Shown: piece by piece, positions 1-7,415 of the stretch
How the letters are laid out: each line of letters starts with the position of its first letter
Position numbering within the stretch: position 1 is the stretch's first letter
Assembly (NCBI GenBank): GCA_965661005.1
Contig: CBFICB010000001.1
Coordinates: 430,820 to 494,819, forward strand
DNA length: 64,000 bases
DNA from: UBA5109 sp965661005
Lineage (GTDB): Bacteria; Pseudomonadota; Gammaproteobacteria; Pseudomonadales; Pseudohongiellaceae
Direction: 5' to 3'
Made by a program: the position numbers and the translations under genes
The notes under the pieces: model-generated
What the model saw: the letters and a program-made list of their open reading frames with translations, nothing else
What the model was told of the DNA's origin: nothing
The model's database searches: none

Positions 1-126
1 TCACTGCATGCCGACAGAATTAATGCGAAGAGAGGAGAGAATAAAAACTTTTGCCGAATTTGCATATGGAAAATTAACCAATCAAGGTTGGTACTTTTAG
101 AATTATTAGCTATTGTAAATAATTTA

Positions 127-746
127 TTATGAGCTCATCACTATCATCAGGAAACCTGAAAAAGCAGCATTGCTTGGTGTCAGGCTGCTATCGACGAGAT
201 CTTTCATTTCCAGAATGATTTCGCGATAACGCTGATAAAATTCCCAGCTTGGCTGTGGTTTATAATTGAGTCCATCCAATTCAAAATTGGCAATAACACC
301 TTTGGTGGTTTTAGGTTTTACAAACACTTCTTGCTCTGGATGATAATAATTGGGAATGATGGTTAATAGTAACCATTTTGCCAGCTTGCCAGAACGCAAA
401 ATTTCCAGCATGTCCTTAAAGCCCTTTTCCTGATTACCGTGAATGAAATTTTTAAGGCCGTTACTTAAAGCTCTTTTTTGTTTTTCACTGAGTGTTTTAA
501 TCAAATCCCTGAATTTAGGTTTATCAAATAATGAAATCATTGAGGATGCGTTCACGACTTTGATCATATTGGCACAAATCTCTTCAGCATCACGGAATTT
601 ACTTTTAGCAAAAAAAGTCTGTGCTTGAGTAATCCGTTTGCTCATTCGATGCTTTTTACCAATAACCTGTAACTCGGGGTTCTCAAAACCTCCGGGATAT
701 TTATGCAAAAAAGCAGATTCGGCTTCTTTTATTTTATCCAGATTCA
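127..746 (-). CDS. Conserved hypothetical protein
   Basis: I do not recognise this family. The protein is about 206 residues, soluble, Lys-rich and has no signal peptide or membrane segment. The first half looks helical, with an Ala/Glu/Lys stretch around residues 45-70. The second half holds a Tyr/Pro-rich segment (IIPNYYHPEQEVFVKPKT) near residues 130-150 and a hydrophobic C-terminus. A TTG lies two codons upstream at 753, but the ATG at 746 is the more ordinary start; neither has a good ribosome binding site. The gene ends 126 bases from the window edge, with no obvious partner. Composition matches the neighbours, so nothing suggests recent transfer. Confidence 0.6.
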
Positions 747-848
747 TTGTCAAAGAATTCTATATAAGAAAATAATAAGGAGTTTGATAAGAGCATTAAG
801 ATCTGTTCTTGCTTTTGAACAAGCTCGCCACTAATAAGTACTTCACAC

Positions 849-1577
849 CTAGTTTGAGCAACCGGAGCGTGAACGTTCAAGTTCAGCAAACAATCGATTT
901 CGCAAATTATCTTTTCTCACATCGAGGACATGATTTTGTTCAGCTTCAACATTAAAGCTGATATTAAAGCCATCTCCTTGCATAGCTTCAAACTGGTTTT
1001 GCATTGCCGAGCGCCAATTTGAGTCGCGATCCCCGACATGCATGAAAATACATAAAGGCCGTAAGGCCTCGAGCCTTTCATTGGAAGCGCCATTAAGCAA
1101 GCCTGGATATCCGGTTACAGAAATAAAATAGTCCGGATACAGTGAGGCAATATGGAAGGCGCTTAATCCGCCGTTGGATATTCCGGTGATATGAAATTTA
1201 CTATCTTCAACTGGGTAAGTGGCAAGAATATAATCGAGAAATTCAGGAAAGACGCTGTCGCCTCCCTGGAAAAATAATTGCCCATTTGGCGCGGCAGGAC
1301 TGATCACAATATATCCGTCGCTTTCAGCTTTTTCGCGCCAGTCTGCGTCGGTGCTACCGACTACAATATTCCAGGTCTGCGAGCCACCCGGAAACTGCAA
1401 AATAGTGGGATAAGTTTGGGAGGGATCAAAATTAGTAGGTAAAATTACTCGGAATCTGACATCAAGGTCGCCAAATCCTCTGGTGTCTTCACTTACCTCA
1501 GCATTAGCATTACCGAGCACTAATGAAAGCCATAATGCGTCAGATAGTTTGCATAATAATCGATAGAAAAAACGCAT
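849..1577 (-). CDS. Secreted alpha/beta hydrolase (esterase/PHB-depolymerase-like)
   Basis: A serine hydrolase of the alpha/beta fold, about 242 residues, probably exported. The nucleophile elbow G-I-S-N-G-G is at residues 132-137 (Ser134), an acid follows in HVGDRD (about 183-185), and a late His lies in EQNHVLD (about 216), in the right order for a catalytic triad. QFPGG near residue 60 could be the oxyanion strand. The N-terminus is hydrophobic and ends in NANA, a plausible signal peptidase I site. An ATG at 1592 is in frame, but GAGGA sits 5-6 bases before the ATG at 1577, so I chose 1577. The gene lies 25 bases after a peptidase gene on the same strand. The substrate is unknown. Confidence 0.75.
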   Translation of the reverse strand: MRFFYRLLCKLSDALWLSLVLGNANAEVSEDTRGFGDLDVRFRVILPTNFDPSQTYPTILQFPGGSQTWNIVVGSTDADWREKAESDGYIVISPAAPNGQLFFQGGDSVFPEFLDYILATYPVEDSKFHITGISNGGLSAFHIASLYPDYFISVTGYPGLLNGASNERLEALRPLCIFMHVGDRDSNWRSAMQNQFEAMQGDGFNISFNVEAEQNHVLDVRKDNLRNRLFAELERSRSGCSN

Positions 1578-1602
1578 ATCATTCCTCTTCATTCTTTATA
1601 AA

Positions 1603-3471
1603 TTATTGTTGATCGAGAATTGCTTCAATTCTATCCATTAAAGAATTCATTCGGCGTATTACCGGTTCATAAGCTTCTGCCTGAGTCATGTCTAATCCGG
1701 CTTCATTGAGCAGAATATTGTGAGGGTAATCAGAACCGCCTGCGCTCAAGACTTTCAAAAAGTTATCCCGCACCTGCACTTCACCAGCAAGAAATTTTTC
1801 AGCAAACCAGGCTGCGCCGGTAATACTGGTAGCATACTGAAATACATAAAAGTCATAGTAGAAGTGAGGAATATAGGCCCACTCAACGGTATAGGCATCG
1901 TCAATTGTAAGGACGCCTTCATCATGGCCGTGATAGCGTTTCAAAAGTTCGCCATAAGTTTCACTCAAGACTGTGCCATTCAGGGGCTCTCCATTTTCTG
2001 CCATTTGGTGAATCGCCAACTCAAATTCTGCAAACATGGTTTGGCGAAAAAATGTCCCTCGAATGCTTTCCAAAGCACTGCCCAGGTAAAACAATCTTTC
2101 TTCATCACTTTGGGCATTGGCTATCATGTATTCTTCCAGCAGAATTTCATTAATGGTTGAGGCCATTTCTGCAGTGAAAGTTGAGTAATCCGCGGTCTCC
2201 CATGGGTTGTTAGCATTGGCTAATAATGAATGCACCGCGTGGCCCCATTCATGAGCAAATGTTGAAAGGGCATTGTAGTCGTCATTATGATTAAGCAGGA
2301 TATATGGATGAACATCATAAGCAGACCCGCTCATATAGGCGCCAGAGGTTTTACCAGCTTGTGGATGGCTATGCATCCAGTCTTGAGAAAGACCTTCTGC
2401 CAGTAGGCTGAGATAGTCTTCGCCAAAAGGTTGCAGTGCTTCAAAAGTGATTTCTTTTGAGCGTTCAATATCGAATATGCCGGTATCTACTTCGATCAGA
2501 GGAGGGTAGATATCGTAATAGCGCAAATCCTCTATACCGAGCATACGTCCGCGTAAGCGCAAATATCGATGAAAGATAGGTAAAGAATTGTTTACCTGAG
2601 TCACCAGTTGCGTATAGATTTCCGAAGGTAAGCCATCCACAAACAGGTTTTGTTGAAGCACGGAGTCATAAGATCTGGCTCTTGCAGAAAATACATTGGC
2701 CTGGACTTCTGAGCTGAGCGTTGCCCCCATGCCATCAGCATATTGTTGCCAGGTTTGCCAAAAGGTATCAAAAACAAGCTTTCTGTCTTCACGATTTTCA
2801 ACACCACGATAAAAGGTATAGGCAGCTTGTGTCAGTTCTGCTTCCTCTCCATCGCTTAATGTCACGGTGGGCCAGGGAATATCTGCATTGGCATACATTT
2901 GATAGATTTGTTCAGGTGAGGCTAATAACAGTGATGCCTGTGCCAATATTCCTTCAGTTTGCTCATCCAGGGTATAAGGCGCCATACGCAGGGTGTCTTC
3001 CAGCATGAAGGTGAAGTTTTCCAGTGCTGGTTCTTCATTTAGAAAGCGATGAACGGTCTCCGTACCAACAGACAAAATTTCCGGGCTTAGCCAGGACGTT
3101 GCTTCTCCCCAATCAGTATAGAGCTGCATCGCTCTGCCAAAGCGAGTCTGTTCATCGGGGTCTCGCTGGTCAGCATCTCGCCGTAAACTGGTATAGATAT
3201 AAACTCTGGTCAGTTCTTTATAGGCATTTGAAATAGAAGTAAGGGCTTGCGCCATCGACTCAGCGCTATTACCTAAAGTTCCGCGGTAACGATTAACGCT
3301 TTGTAGTCGGTTTTGAAGATCAATATAAGCGGCTTCCCAATCATTCGGGCTTGCATAGAGATCTGTCAGGTCCCATACATATTGTTCGGATTCCTGAGCA
3401 TTGGCGAATAAGCAGGTTAATCCAAAAATTAGAGTAAATAGTAGAGTCTTTAGTCGATTTGAGACTTTCAT
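1603..3471 (-). CDS. pepF: Oligoendopeptidase F family zinc peptidase (M3B), exported
   Basis: A zinc metallopeptidase that cleaves oligopeptides. The M3 signature HEWGH is at about residues 407-411, and the following TAEMASTINE segment supplies the likely third zinc ligand. Length (622 residues) and the long helical N-terminal region match PepF. Unlike cytoplasmic PepF it has an N-terminal hydrophobic segment ending ANA-Q (about residue 25), so it is probably periplasmic. The ATG at 3471 is preferred over the TTG one codon earlier; AGAGGA lies about 10 bases upstream. The esterase gene follows 25 bases downstream on the same strand and is probably co-transcribed. Confidence 0.9.
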   Translation of the reverse strand: MKVSNRLKTLLFTLIFGLTCLFANAQESEQYVWDLTDLYASPNDWEAAYIDLQNRLQSVNRYRGTLGNSAESMAQALTSISNAYKELTRVYIYTSLRRDADQRDPDEQTRFGRAMQLYTDWGEATSWLSPEILSVGTETVHRFLNEEPALENFTFMLEDTLRMAPYTLDEQTEGILAQASLLLASPEQIYQMYANADIPWPTVTLSDGEEAELTQAAYTFYRGVENREDRKLVFDTFWQTWQQYADGMGATLSSEVQANVFSARARSYDSVLQQNLFVDGLPSEIYTQLVTQVNNSLPIFHRYLRLRGRMLGIEDLRYYDIYPPLIEVDTGIFDIERSKEITFEALQPFGEDYLSLLAEGLSQDWMHSHPQAGKTSGAYMSGSAYDVHPYILLNHNDDYNALSTFAHEWGHAVHSLLANANNPWETADYSTFTAEMASTINEILLEEYMIANAQSDEERLFYLGSALESIRGTFFRQTMFAEFELAIHQMAENGEPLNGTVLSETYGELLKRYHGHDEGVLTIDDAYTVEWAYIPHFYYDFYVFQYATSITGAAWFAEKFLAGEVQVRDNFLKVLSAGGSDYPHNILLNEAGLDMTQAEAYEPVIRRMNSLMDRIEAILDQQ

Positions 3472-3570
3472 CAAATTTGATCCTCTTTTAACTCAGTAGT
3501 ATTGTCCAATTAAAGCATATGTAAAAAGATTTGTTGAAGAGTGTAAAGCTCTTAAGCATACTCAATAACC

Positions 3571-4758
3571 ATGAATAAACAACGCCTAAGTTTTGCAGCT
3601 TTTCTACTAATCTGTATATACGGACTTTGGTATCTGCAAAAACAACTTACACCCGAAAGGCCGGATGTAACCCCCTATGCTGCACGTCCAGAATTAATGG
3701 ATGATGCACCTGCTCTGGTTTCTGCCATACAAGCTTCGCCAGAGGAGGCACAGTTAGCTATAGATACAGCGGCATTAAGACAAACTGCTCAACAACGCAT
3801 GGAGGCTGCCGCGGATCAAGAAATTATTGAAGCAGGCCCTGACTTCTCTTGTAATATGGCTCCGATCAGAGAAGTAACCGAGACCAGATCCAATCAAATA
3901 TACCAATGGCGGGATGAAAACGGTCAGTTGCATTTCAGCGATACTCCACCACCTGGACTGGTAGCTGAGATTTTTGATGCCCGGCAAGGCAATACTATTG
4001 AGTATTTTCAGCTGAATATAGATTTTCGAGGAACAAACACACTTCCTTTTTTTAGAAATCAGATACAGGCTCAAGCTACCAGTATGTATAAAATTCTTGC
4101 TGATATGCTCGGTCAGTCCCGTTTAAAGCAAGTAGAATTGAATGTTGTTATTTTTCCTGATTGGAACAGCTATCTGGAATACGCAACAGTCGCTGTTGGG
4201 CCGGAGATGGTCAATTCTGGTGGGTTTTATACCAATGCGACCAACGAAGCCGTCACTTATAGTTATGCAGATGATGAACAAACTCTGGCGGTTACACGAC
4301 ATGAAGCTGCCCATGTAATTCTAAATGGCATGTTGGCAGCTGGCCCGTTATGGTTACATGAAGGCCTGGCAAAATATTTTGAGATGTTGAGCATGCGCCA
4401 GCAGTATTCTCAAGTTTCCCCGAATCTAGACTGGCTGGCTCTTGCCACATCAAGTATCGATACTGGTTACCCGGCTTCGTTGGCAGATTTTCTAGATCTT
4501 TCTCCTCAAGAATGGCGTGGCGAGGCGCAAGCAGTGCATTATGCCTTAGGCTGGAGTCTGGTTTATTTTATGCTGGACAATAATGATGGGAAGCGTGCAC
4601 TGATCGCGCTTATGCAAAAACTAGCGGATGATTATTGCACGCCAACTAATAGCACTGTTCAGCTAAACCTGAGTTATCCGGGTGGCATTCCAGCCTTACA
4701 GGAAGATTTTTACGCCTGGCTGGACGATGAAGCTGATAAGCGCAATCATACTTATTAA
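3571..4758 (+). CDS. DUF4124-containing membrane-anchored peptidase MA-like metalloprotease
   Basis: A 395-residue envelope protein with one N-terminal hydrophobic helix (about residues 6-22). Residues 108-130 carry a DUF4124-type motif (YQWRDENGQLHFSDTPP), common in periplasmic proteins. The C-terminal half is a gluzincin-like peptidase: HEAAH at 244-248 with a second motif WLHEGLA (Glu264) giving a third zinc ligand, as in peptidase MA-like proteins. The gene is divergent from the PepF gene with a 100-base intergenic region. The ribosome binding site is weak. A proteolytic role is inferred from the intact metal-binding motif; no substrate can be named. Confidence 0.75.
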   Translation: MNKQRLSFAAFLLICIYGLWYLQKQLTPERPDVTPYAARPELMDDAPALVSAIQASPEEAQLAIDTAALRQTAQQRMEAAADQEIIEAGPDFSCNMAPIREVTETRSNQIYQWRDENGQLHFSDTPPPGLVAEIFDARQGNTIEYFQLNIDFRGTNTLPFFRNQIQAQATSMYKILADMLGQSRLKQVELNVVIFPDWNSYLEYATVAVGPEMVNSGGFYTNATNEAVTYSYADDEQTLAVTRHEAAHVILNGMLAAGPLWLHEGLAKYFEMLSMRQQYSQVSPNLDWLALATSSIDTGYPASLADFLDLSPQEWRGEAQAVHYALGWSLVYFMLDNNDGKRALIALMQKLADDYCTPTNSTVQLNLSYPGGIPALQEDFYAWLDDEADKRNHTY

Positions 4759-4956
4759 ACCAAAGACAGTTTATTTAACTCTTTTAAATGGCTTCATCTT
4801 CTTAACTGAAAGTTTTACAGGTTTTTTCTTTCGATAGATTCTATTAATTTCGACTAAAGCGTCATTACTTTTATTTTTAGGTAAACCTATTCTCCACTTA
4901 AGCGTTTTAATCAGTACAAATTCACAAAATGATGTATTGAATAAATGGAGTGTACG

Positions 4957-5343
4957 ATGAACAAATATAAAGTAATCCTTGGAAGTGCAGTTTTAGCGGC
5001 AACGGCAGCTTTTAGTATTAGCGGTGTTCTTGCACAAGATTCAGAAGCAACTGATGCGGAACGAAGAGCCGCTTTTGAAGAGCGCAGAGATGAACGTCGA
5101 GGAGAGATGGAAGCCAGGCGTGAAGAAAGGTGGGCTGAAATTTCAGAAGAAAATCCTGAATTAGCCGCTGAAATTGAAGCTCTAAGGGCTGAACGAGCCG
5201 CTCAACATGAACAGGCGCGTGCTGAATTCGCAGAAAAGTATCCTAATATTGCTGAGGCATTGGAAGATGGCCGTATCAACAGGGCGATGCTTGAAGGTGG
5301 TCGCAGAGGTCCACAGCAAGGCGGACCTGGTGGACGTCGATAA
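4957..5343 (+). CDS. Small exported Glu/Arg-rich protein
   Basis: A 128-residue protein with a clear Sec signal peptide (hydrophobic core about 5-22, cleavage near VLA-Q). The mature part is almost entirely charged helix made of repeated EERRDERR-type runs, ending in a Gly/Gln/Arg tail. Composition resembles the DUF3106 protein encoded 1.5 kb downstream and Spy/CpxP-like helical periplasmic proteins, but I see no diagnostic motif. An in-frame ATG at 4945 is rejected because its second codon (GGAG, 4948-4951) forms the Shine-Dalgarno for the ATG at 4957. It lies just upstream of an ECF sigma operon and may be part of, or a target of, that system; this is inference. Confidence 0.75.
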   Translation: MNKYKVILGSAVLAATAAFSISGVLAQDSEATDAERRAAFEERRDERRGEMEARREERWAEISEENPELAAEIEALRAERAAQHEQARAEFAEKYPNIAEALEDGRINRAMLEGGRRGPQQGGPGGRR

Positions 5344-5575
5344 AGGCTTGTGGGGTATTGGGACTAAGCATTCAAATATATGGTTAATAATATGCTTCCA
5401 GATGAAATCACCATTCCTTTGAGTAAGCTGGCTTCACAAACCCAGGCTCGTGAGTAAAGAGATGACTTATTGCGTAACTCCAATTGGGCTTTATGACAGA
5501 ATTTACTCTCTGAGCTATGATGTTCAGGATGATCGACTGAATCTGAGGAAAAAGTCTCTGGATAATTCTCAAGCA

Positions 5576-6112
5576 ATGGGTAAATTTTTTTCATCTATCG
5601 AGAAGAGAGCTTTTCGTCGAGCCCAGATCGCGACAGGAAATACTGATGACGCCATGGATATTGTGCAGGATGCAATGGTGTCGTTAATTAATAAATATTC
5701 CAATAAACAGGCACAAGATTGGGAGTTATTATTTCATAAGATATTAAGTAATCGCATAATGGATTGGCATCGTCGAGCAACAATAAGAAAACGTTTTGGC
5801 GCCTGGCTTACGCCAGGCGACAAGGATGACTATCAAGACAGCTCTAAAGCGATGGAACAAGCGGAATTCGAAGATATTAATATGCCCAGTCCGGAAACAC
5901 AGGTACAAACTGGGCAATCTATGGCAATTCTGGAAGAGGCTTTGCAGGAACTGCCGCTTAAACAACAGCAGGTATTTTTACTTCGAGCATGGGAAGGCTT
6001 AAGTGAAAAAGAGACGTCGGTGGCAATGTCTTGTTCTGTAGGAACGATAAAGTCACACTATGCAAGAGCCCGTACTTTTTTAAAAAATAAACTGGAATCA
6101 GTCAACTTATGA
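5576..6112 (+). CDS. ECF-type RNA polymerase sigma factor
   Basis: An extracytoplasmic-function sigma factor, about 178 residues. Region 2 includes ATGNTDDAMDIVQDAM and ILSNRIMDWHRR; region 4 includes LPLKQQQVFLLRAWEGLSEKETSVAMSCSVGTIKSHYARA, the helix-turn-helix that reads the -35 element. The frame stays open upstream to a GTG at 5450, but the conserved sigma fold begins at the ATG at 5576 (MGKFFSSIEKRAF), so the upstream 42 codons are probably leader. The next gene overlaps its stop by four bases (ATGA). The order sigma, DUF3619-like membrane protein, DUF3106 protein is a known conserved arrangement in proteobacteria. No CxxC anti-sigma is present; the membrane partner is the likely regulator. 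Confidence 0.88.
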   Translation: MGKFFSSIEKRAFRRAQIATGNTDDAMDIVQDAMVSLINKYSNKQAQDWELLFHKILSNRIMDWHRRATIRKRFGAWLTPGDKDDYQDSSKAMEQAEFEDINMPSPETQVQTGQSMAILEEALQELPLKQQQVFLLRAWEGLSEKETSVAMSCSVGTIKSHYARARTFLKNKLESVNL

Positions 6113-6486
6113 ATGAGAAAAACCTAGACCAACAGTTTATACAAGATGTGAAGCAAGAGCTTGATAGTAGCTGTGACCGTTTGGATGCCCAGACTTTATC
6201 ACGCCTTACTCGTATTCGACATCAGGTCCTTGAGGGCTCACTTGAAACAAGTAAGCCGGCTTTTTATCAGCGACTTTTCCAGCAAAATCCCTTGCTGTCT
6301 GGTAGCGCTCTAGCAACATGCGCATTGGTTTTGGGTATTGGCTTTTATTTCAATATGGAATCTGGATCTTCAGATATAACTTTATCTGAACTAGAAGATA
6401 TTGAAATACTCAGTACTGAGGATAGCTTTGAGCTTTACGATGATATTGAGTTTTACCAATGGCTGAGTATGAATGATGAGTTCTAA
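6109..6486 (+). CDS. DUF3619-like single-pass membrane protein, putative anti-sigma
   Basis: A 125-residue protein overlapping the sigma gene by four bases, so translation is coupled. The N-terminal half is a charged helical segment (residues 1-45, pattern LDAQTLSRLTRIRHQVLE) typical of DUF3619-like proteins. A transmembrane helix follows at about residues 62-80 (GSALATCALVLGIGFYF), then an acidic C-terminal tail. The layout is that of a membrane-bound anti-sigma factor: cytoplasmic sigma-binding N-terminus and a short periplasmic tail. That function is inferred from position and topology. Its 3' end overlaps the DUF3106 gene by 14 bases. Confidence 0.7.
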   Translation: MNEKNLDQQFIQDVKQELDSSCDRLDAQTLSRLTRIRHQVLEGSLETSKPAFYQRLFQQNPLLSGSALATCALVLGIGFYFNMESGSSDITLSELEDIEILSTEDSFELYDDIEFYQWLSMNDEF

Positions 6487-7006
6487 AGTTAATTTAAAAA
6501 AGAACATTTTAAGCTTGCTGCTTAGCATGGCTTTTTGTTTCTTTGCTGCTCAATCTATCGCTCAGACTACTTCTTCAGAAACATCAGCGAGCCCAGAAAC
6601 ACCAATAGTGTCTTGGGAAAGCTTAAATTCAGAACAGCAAGGCATGCTCTTTAGGTTCCAGAACAACTGGGATAATCTCGAAGCGACTCAGCAACAGCGT
6701 ATGCTCAGGAGAATTGAACGCTGGCGAAATATGCCCTCTGAACAAAGGGAAAGAATTAGAAATCGAGGTAGAGAACTATCTGATTTTGAGCAAGAAAGAC
6801 GAGAGCGTATTCGAAATAATTTTGAAGCCTTTGCGAATATGTCGGAAGAAGAAAAGGAAGCCGTCAGACAGAGCTATCGGCGCTACCGTGAACTTTCAGA
6901 AAGTCGTCGACAAGAATTATTTGAAGAGTTTCAGCGACGACACCCCGATCGAAATGGTCGAGGCAGAAGAGGAGCTGCTCCAGATTTAAATGAACAGAGT
7001 CGCTAA
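6473..7006 (+). CDS. DUF3106 domain exported protein
   Basis: A 177-residue protein with an N-terminal signal peptide (hydrophobic residues about 9-28, ending SIAQ). The mature protein fits DUF3106: repeated W-x-x-L/M plus Q/E/R runs such as WESLNSEQQ, RIERWRNMPSEQRERIR, RELSDFEQERRERIR and SEEEKEAVRQSYRRYRELS between about residues 48 and 165, predicting long amphipathic helices. It is the third gene of the sigma operon and starts inside the previous gene. Function is unknown; membership of the operon suggests a periplasmic effector or sensor of the sigma system. The tail is Arg/Gly-rich. Confidence 0.8.
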   Translation: MMSSKVNLKKNILSLLLSMAFCFFAAQSIAQTTSSETSASPETPIVSWESLNSEQQGMLFRFQNNWDNLEATQQQRMLRRIERWRNMPSEQRERIRNRGRELSDFEQERRERIRNNFEAFANMSEEEKEAVRQSYRRYRELSESRRQELFEEFQRRHPDRNGRGRRGAAPDLNEQSR

Positions 7007-7052
7007 GGTCTTGAAATAAAAAATTTATAGTTGAATTTCTGAATATTTATCT

Positions 7053-7067
7053 TACTATATAATAACA
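7053..7067. promoter_or_regulatory. Candidate Zur box overlapping a -10-like element
   Basis: Read on the minus strand, TGTTATTATATAGTA matches the gammaproteobacterial Zur consensus core TGTTATANTATAACA at 11 of 14 fixed positions. It overlaps a perfect TATAAT (7058-7063) directly in front of the small zinc-linked gene. Repression there would couple expression to zinc. The call relies on a recalled consensus and on the downstream receptor looking zinc-related. Confidence 0.4.
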
Positions 7068-7349
7068 ATGATTAAGTTGAGCAAACAAACATTTTTAGTT
7101 TGGTTTCTGGCCTTTACGCTGCTGGGCGTTCAGGCTGTCCAGAGCTCACCAATACATGATCATATCCAGCACCAGGTTGACTGTGTGCTTTGTCACTTCG
7201 ATTCCCATGATCAGGGGCTCGTTGTTCAGGTTTTTGAAAAGCCTTTTGACCTAAACATAGTTTTATTTTCTGTATTTTCTCAACAAGATTATTTTTCTTC
7301 TTATTATCACTCCTATCAGGGTCGATCTCCTCCAACTACTTACTCTTAA
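7068..7349 (+). CDS. Small His/Cys-rich exported protein next to a zinc-type receptor
   Basis: A 93-residue protein with a signal peptide (hydrophobic residues 8-25, cleavage near VQSS). The mature N-terminus holds HDHIQHQVDCVLCHFDSHD, a compact cluster of five His and two Cys that could bind zinc or another soft metal. The C-terminus ends in GRSPPTTYS, a Pro-rich tail like that of other small proteins encoded beside TonB receptors. No Shine-Dalgarno precedes the ATG, and the -10-like TATAAT lies just before it, so the true start is uncertain; a TTG at 7077 is an alternative. Role as a metal-handling accessory is inferred. Confidence 0.65.
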   Translation: MIKLSKQTFLVWFLAFTLLGVQAVQSSPIHDHIQHQVDCVLCHFDSHDQGLVVQVFEKPFDLNIVLFSVFSQQDYFSSYYHSYQGRSPPTTYS

Positions 7350-7365
7350 TGCTGTAACCATATAG

Positions 7366-7388
7366 CTACTCTTTTTTAGAGTAGTTTT
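7366..7388 (+). terminator. Weak hairpin between the small gene and the receptor gene
   Basis: CTACTC (7366-7371) pairs with GAGTAG (7379-7384) around a T-rich loop and is followed by TTTT. The six-pair stem is weak, so it may attenuate rather than stop transcription into the receptor gene. Confidence 0.3.
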
Positions 7389-7415
7389 GTATCTGTTTAT
7401 TAAAGAGTGAGAATC

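Noticed and set aside
1720..2160. 146-codon plus-strand frame inside the PepF gene
   Set aside because: Antisense shadow of a well-supported gene with no start signal or recognisable domain.
4762..4960. Open minus-strand frame ending in a Lys/Arg-rich C-terminus (KKKPVKLSVKKMKPFKRVK)
   Set aside because: It has no ATG, GTG or TTG start in a plausible place, overlaps the exported-protein gene antisense and has no Shine-Dalgarno. It could be a decayed gene end but is not supported.
5450..5575. GTG-initiated N-terminal extension of the first ECF sigma factor
   Set aside because: The 42 extra residues are not part of the sigma fold; the ATG at 5576 begins the conserved region. The longer form is possible but less likely.
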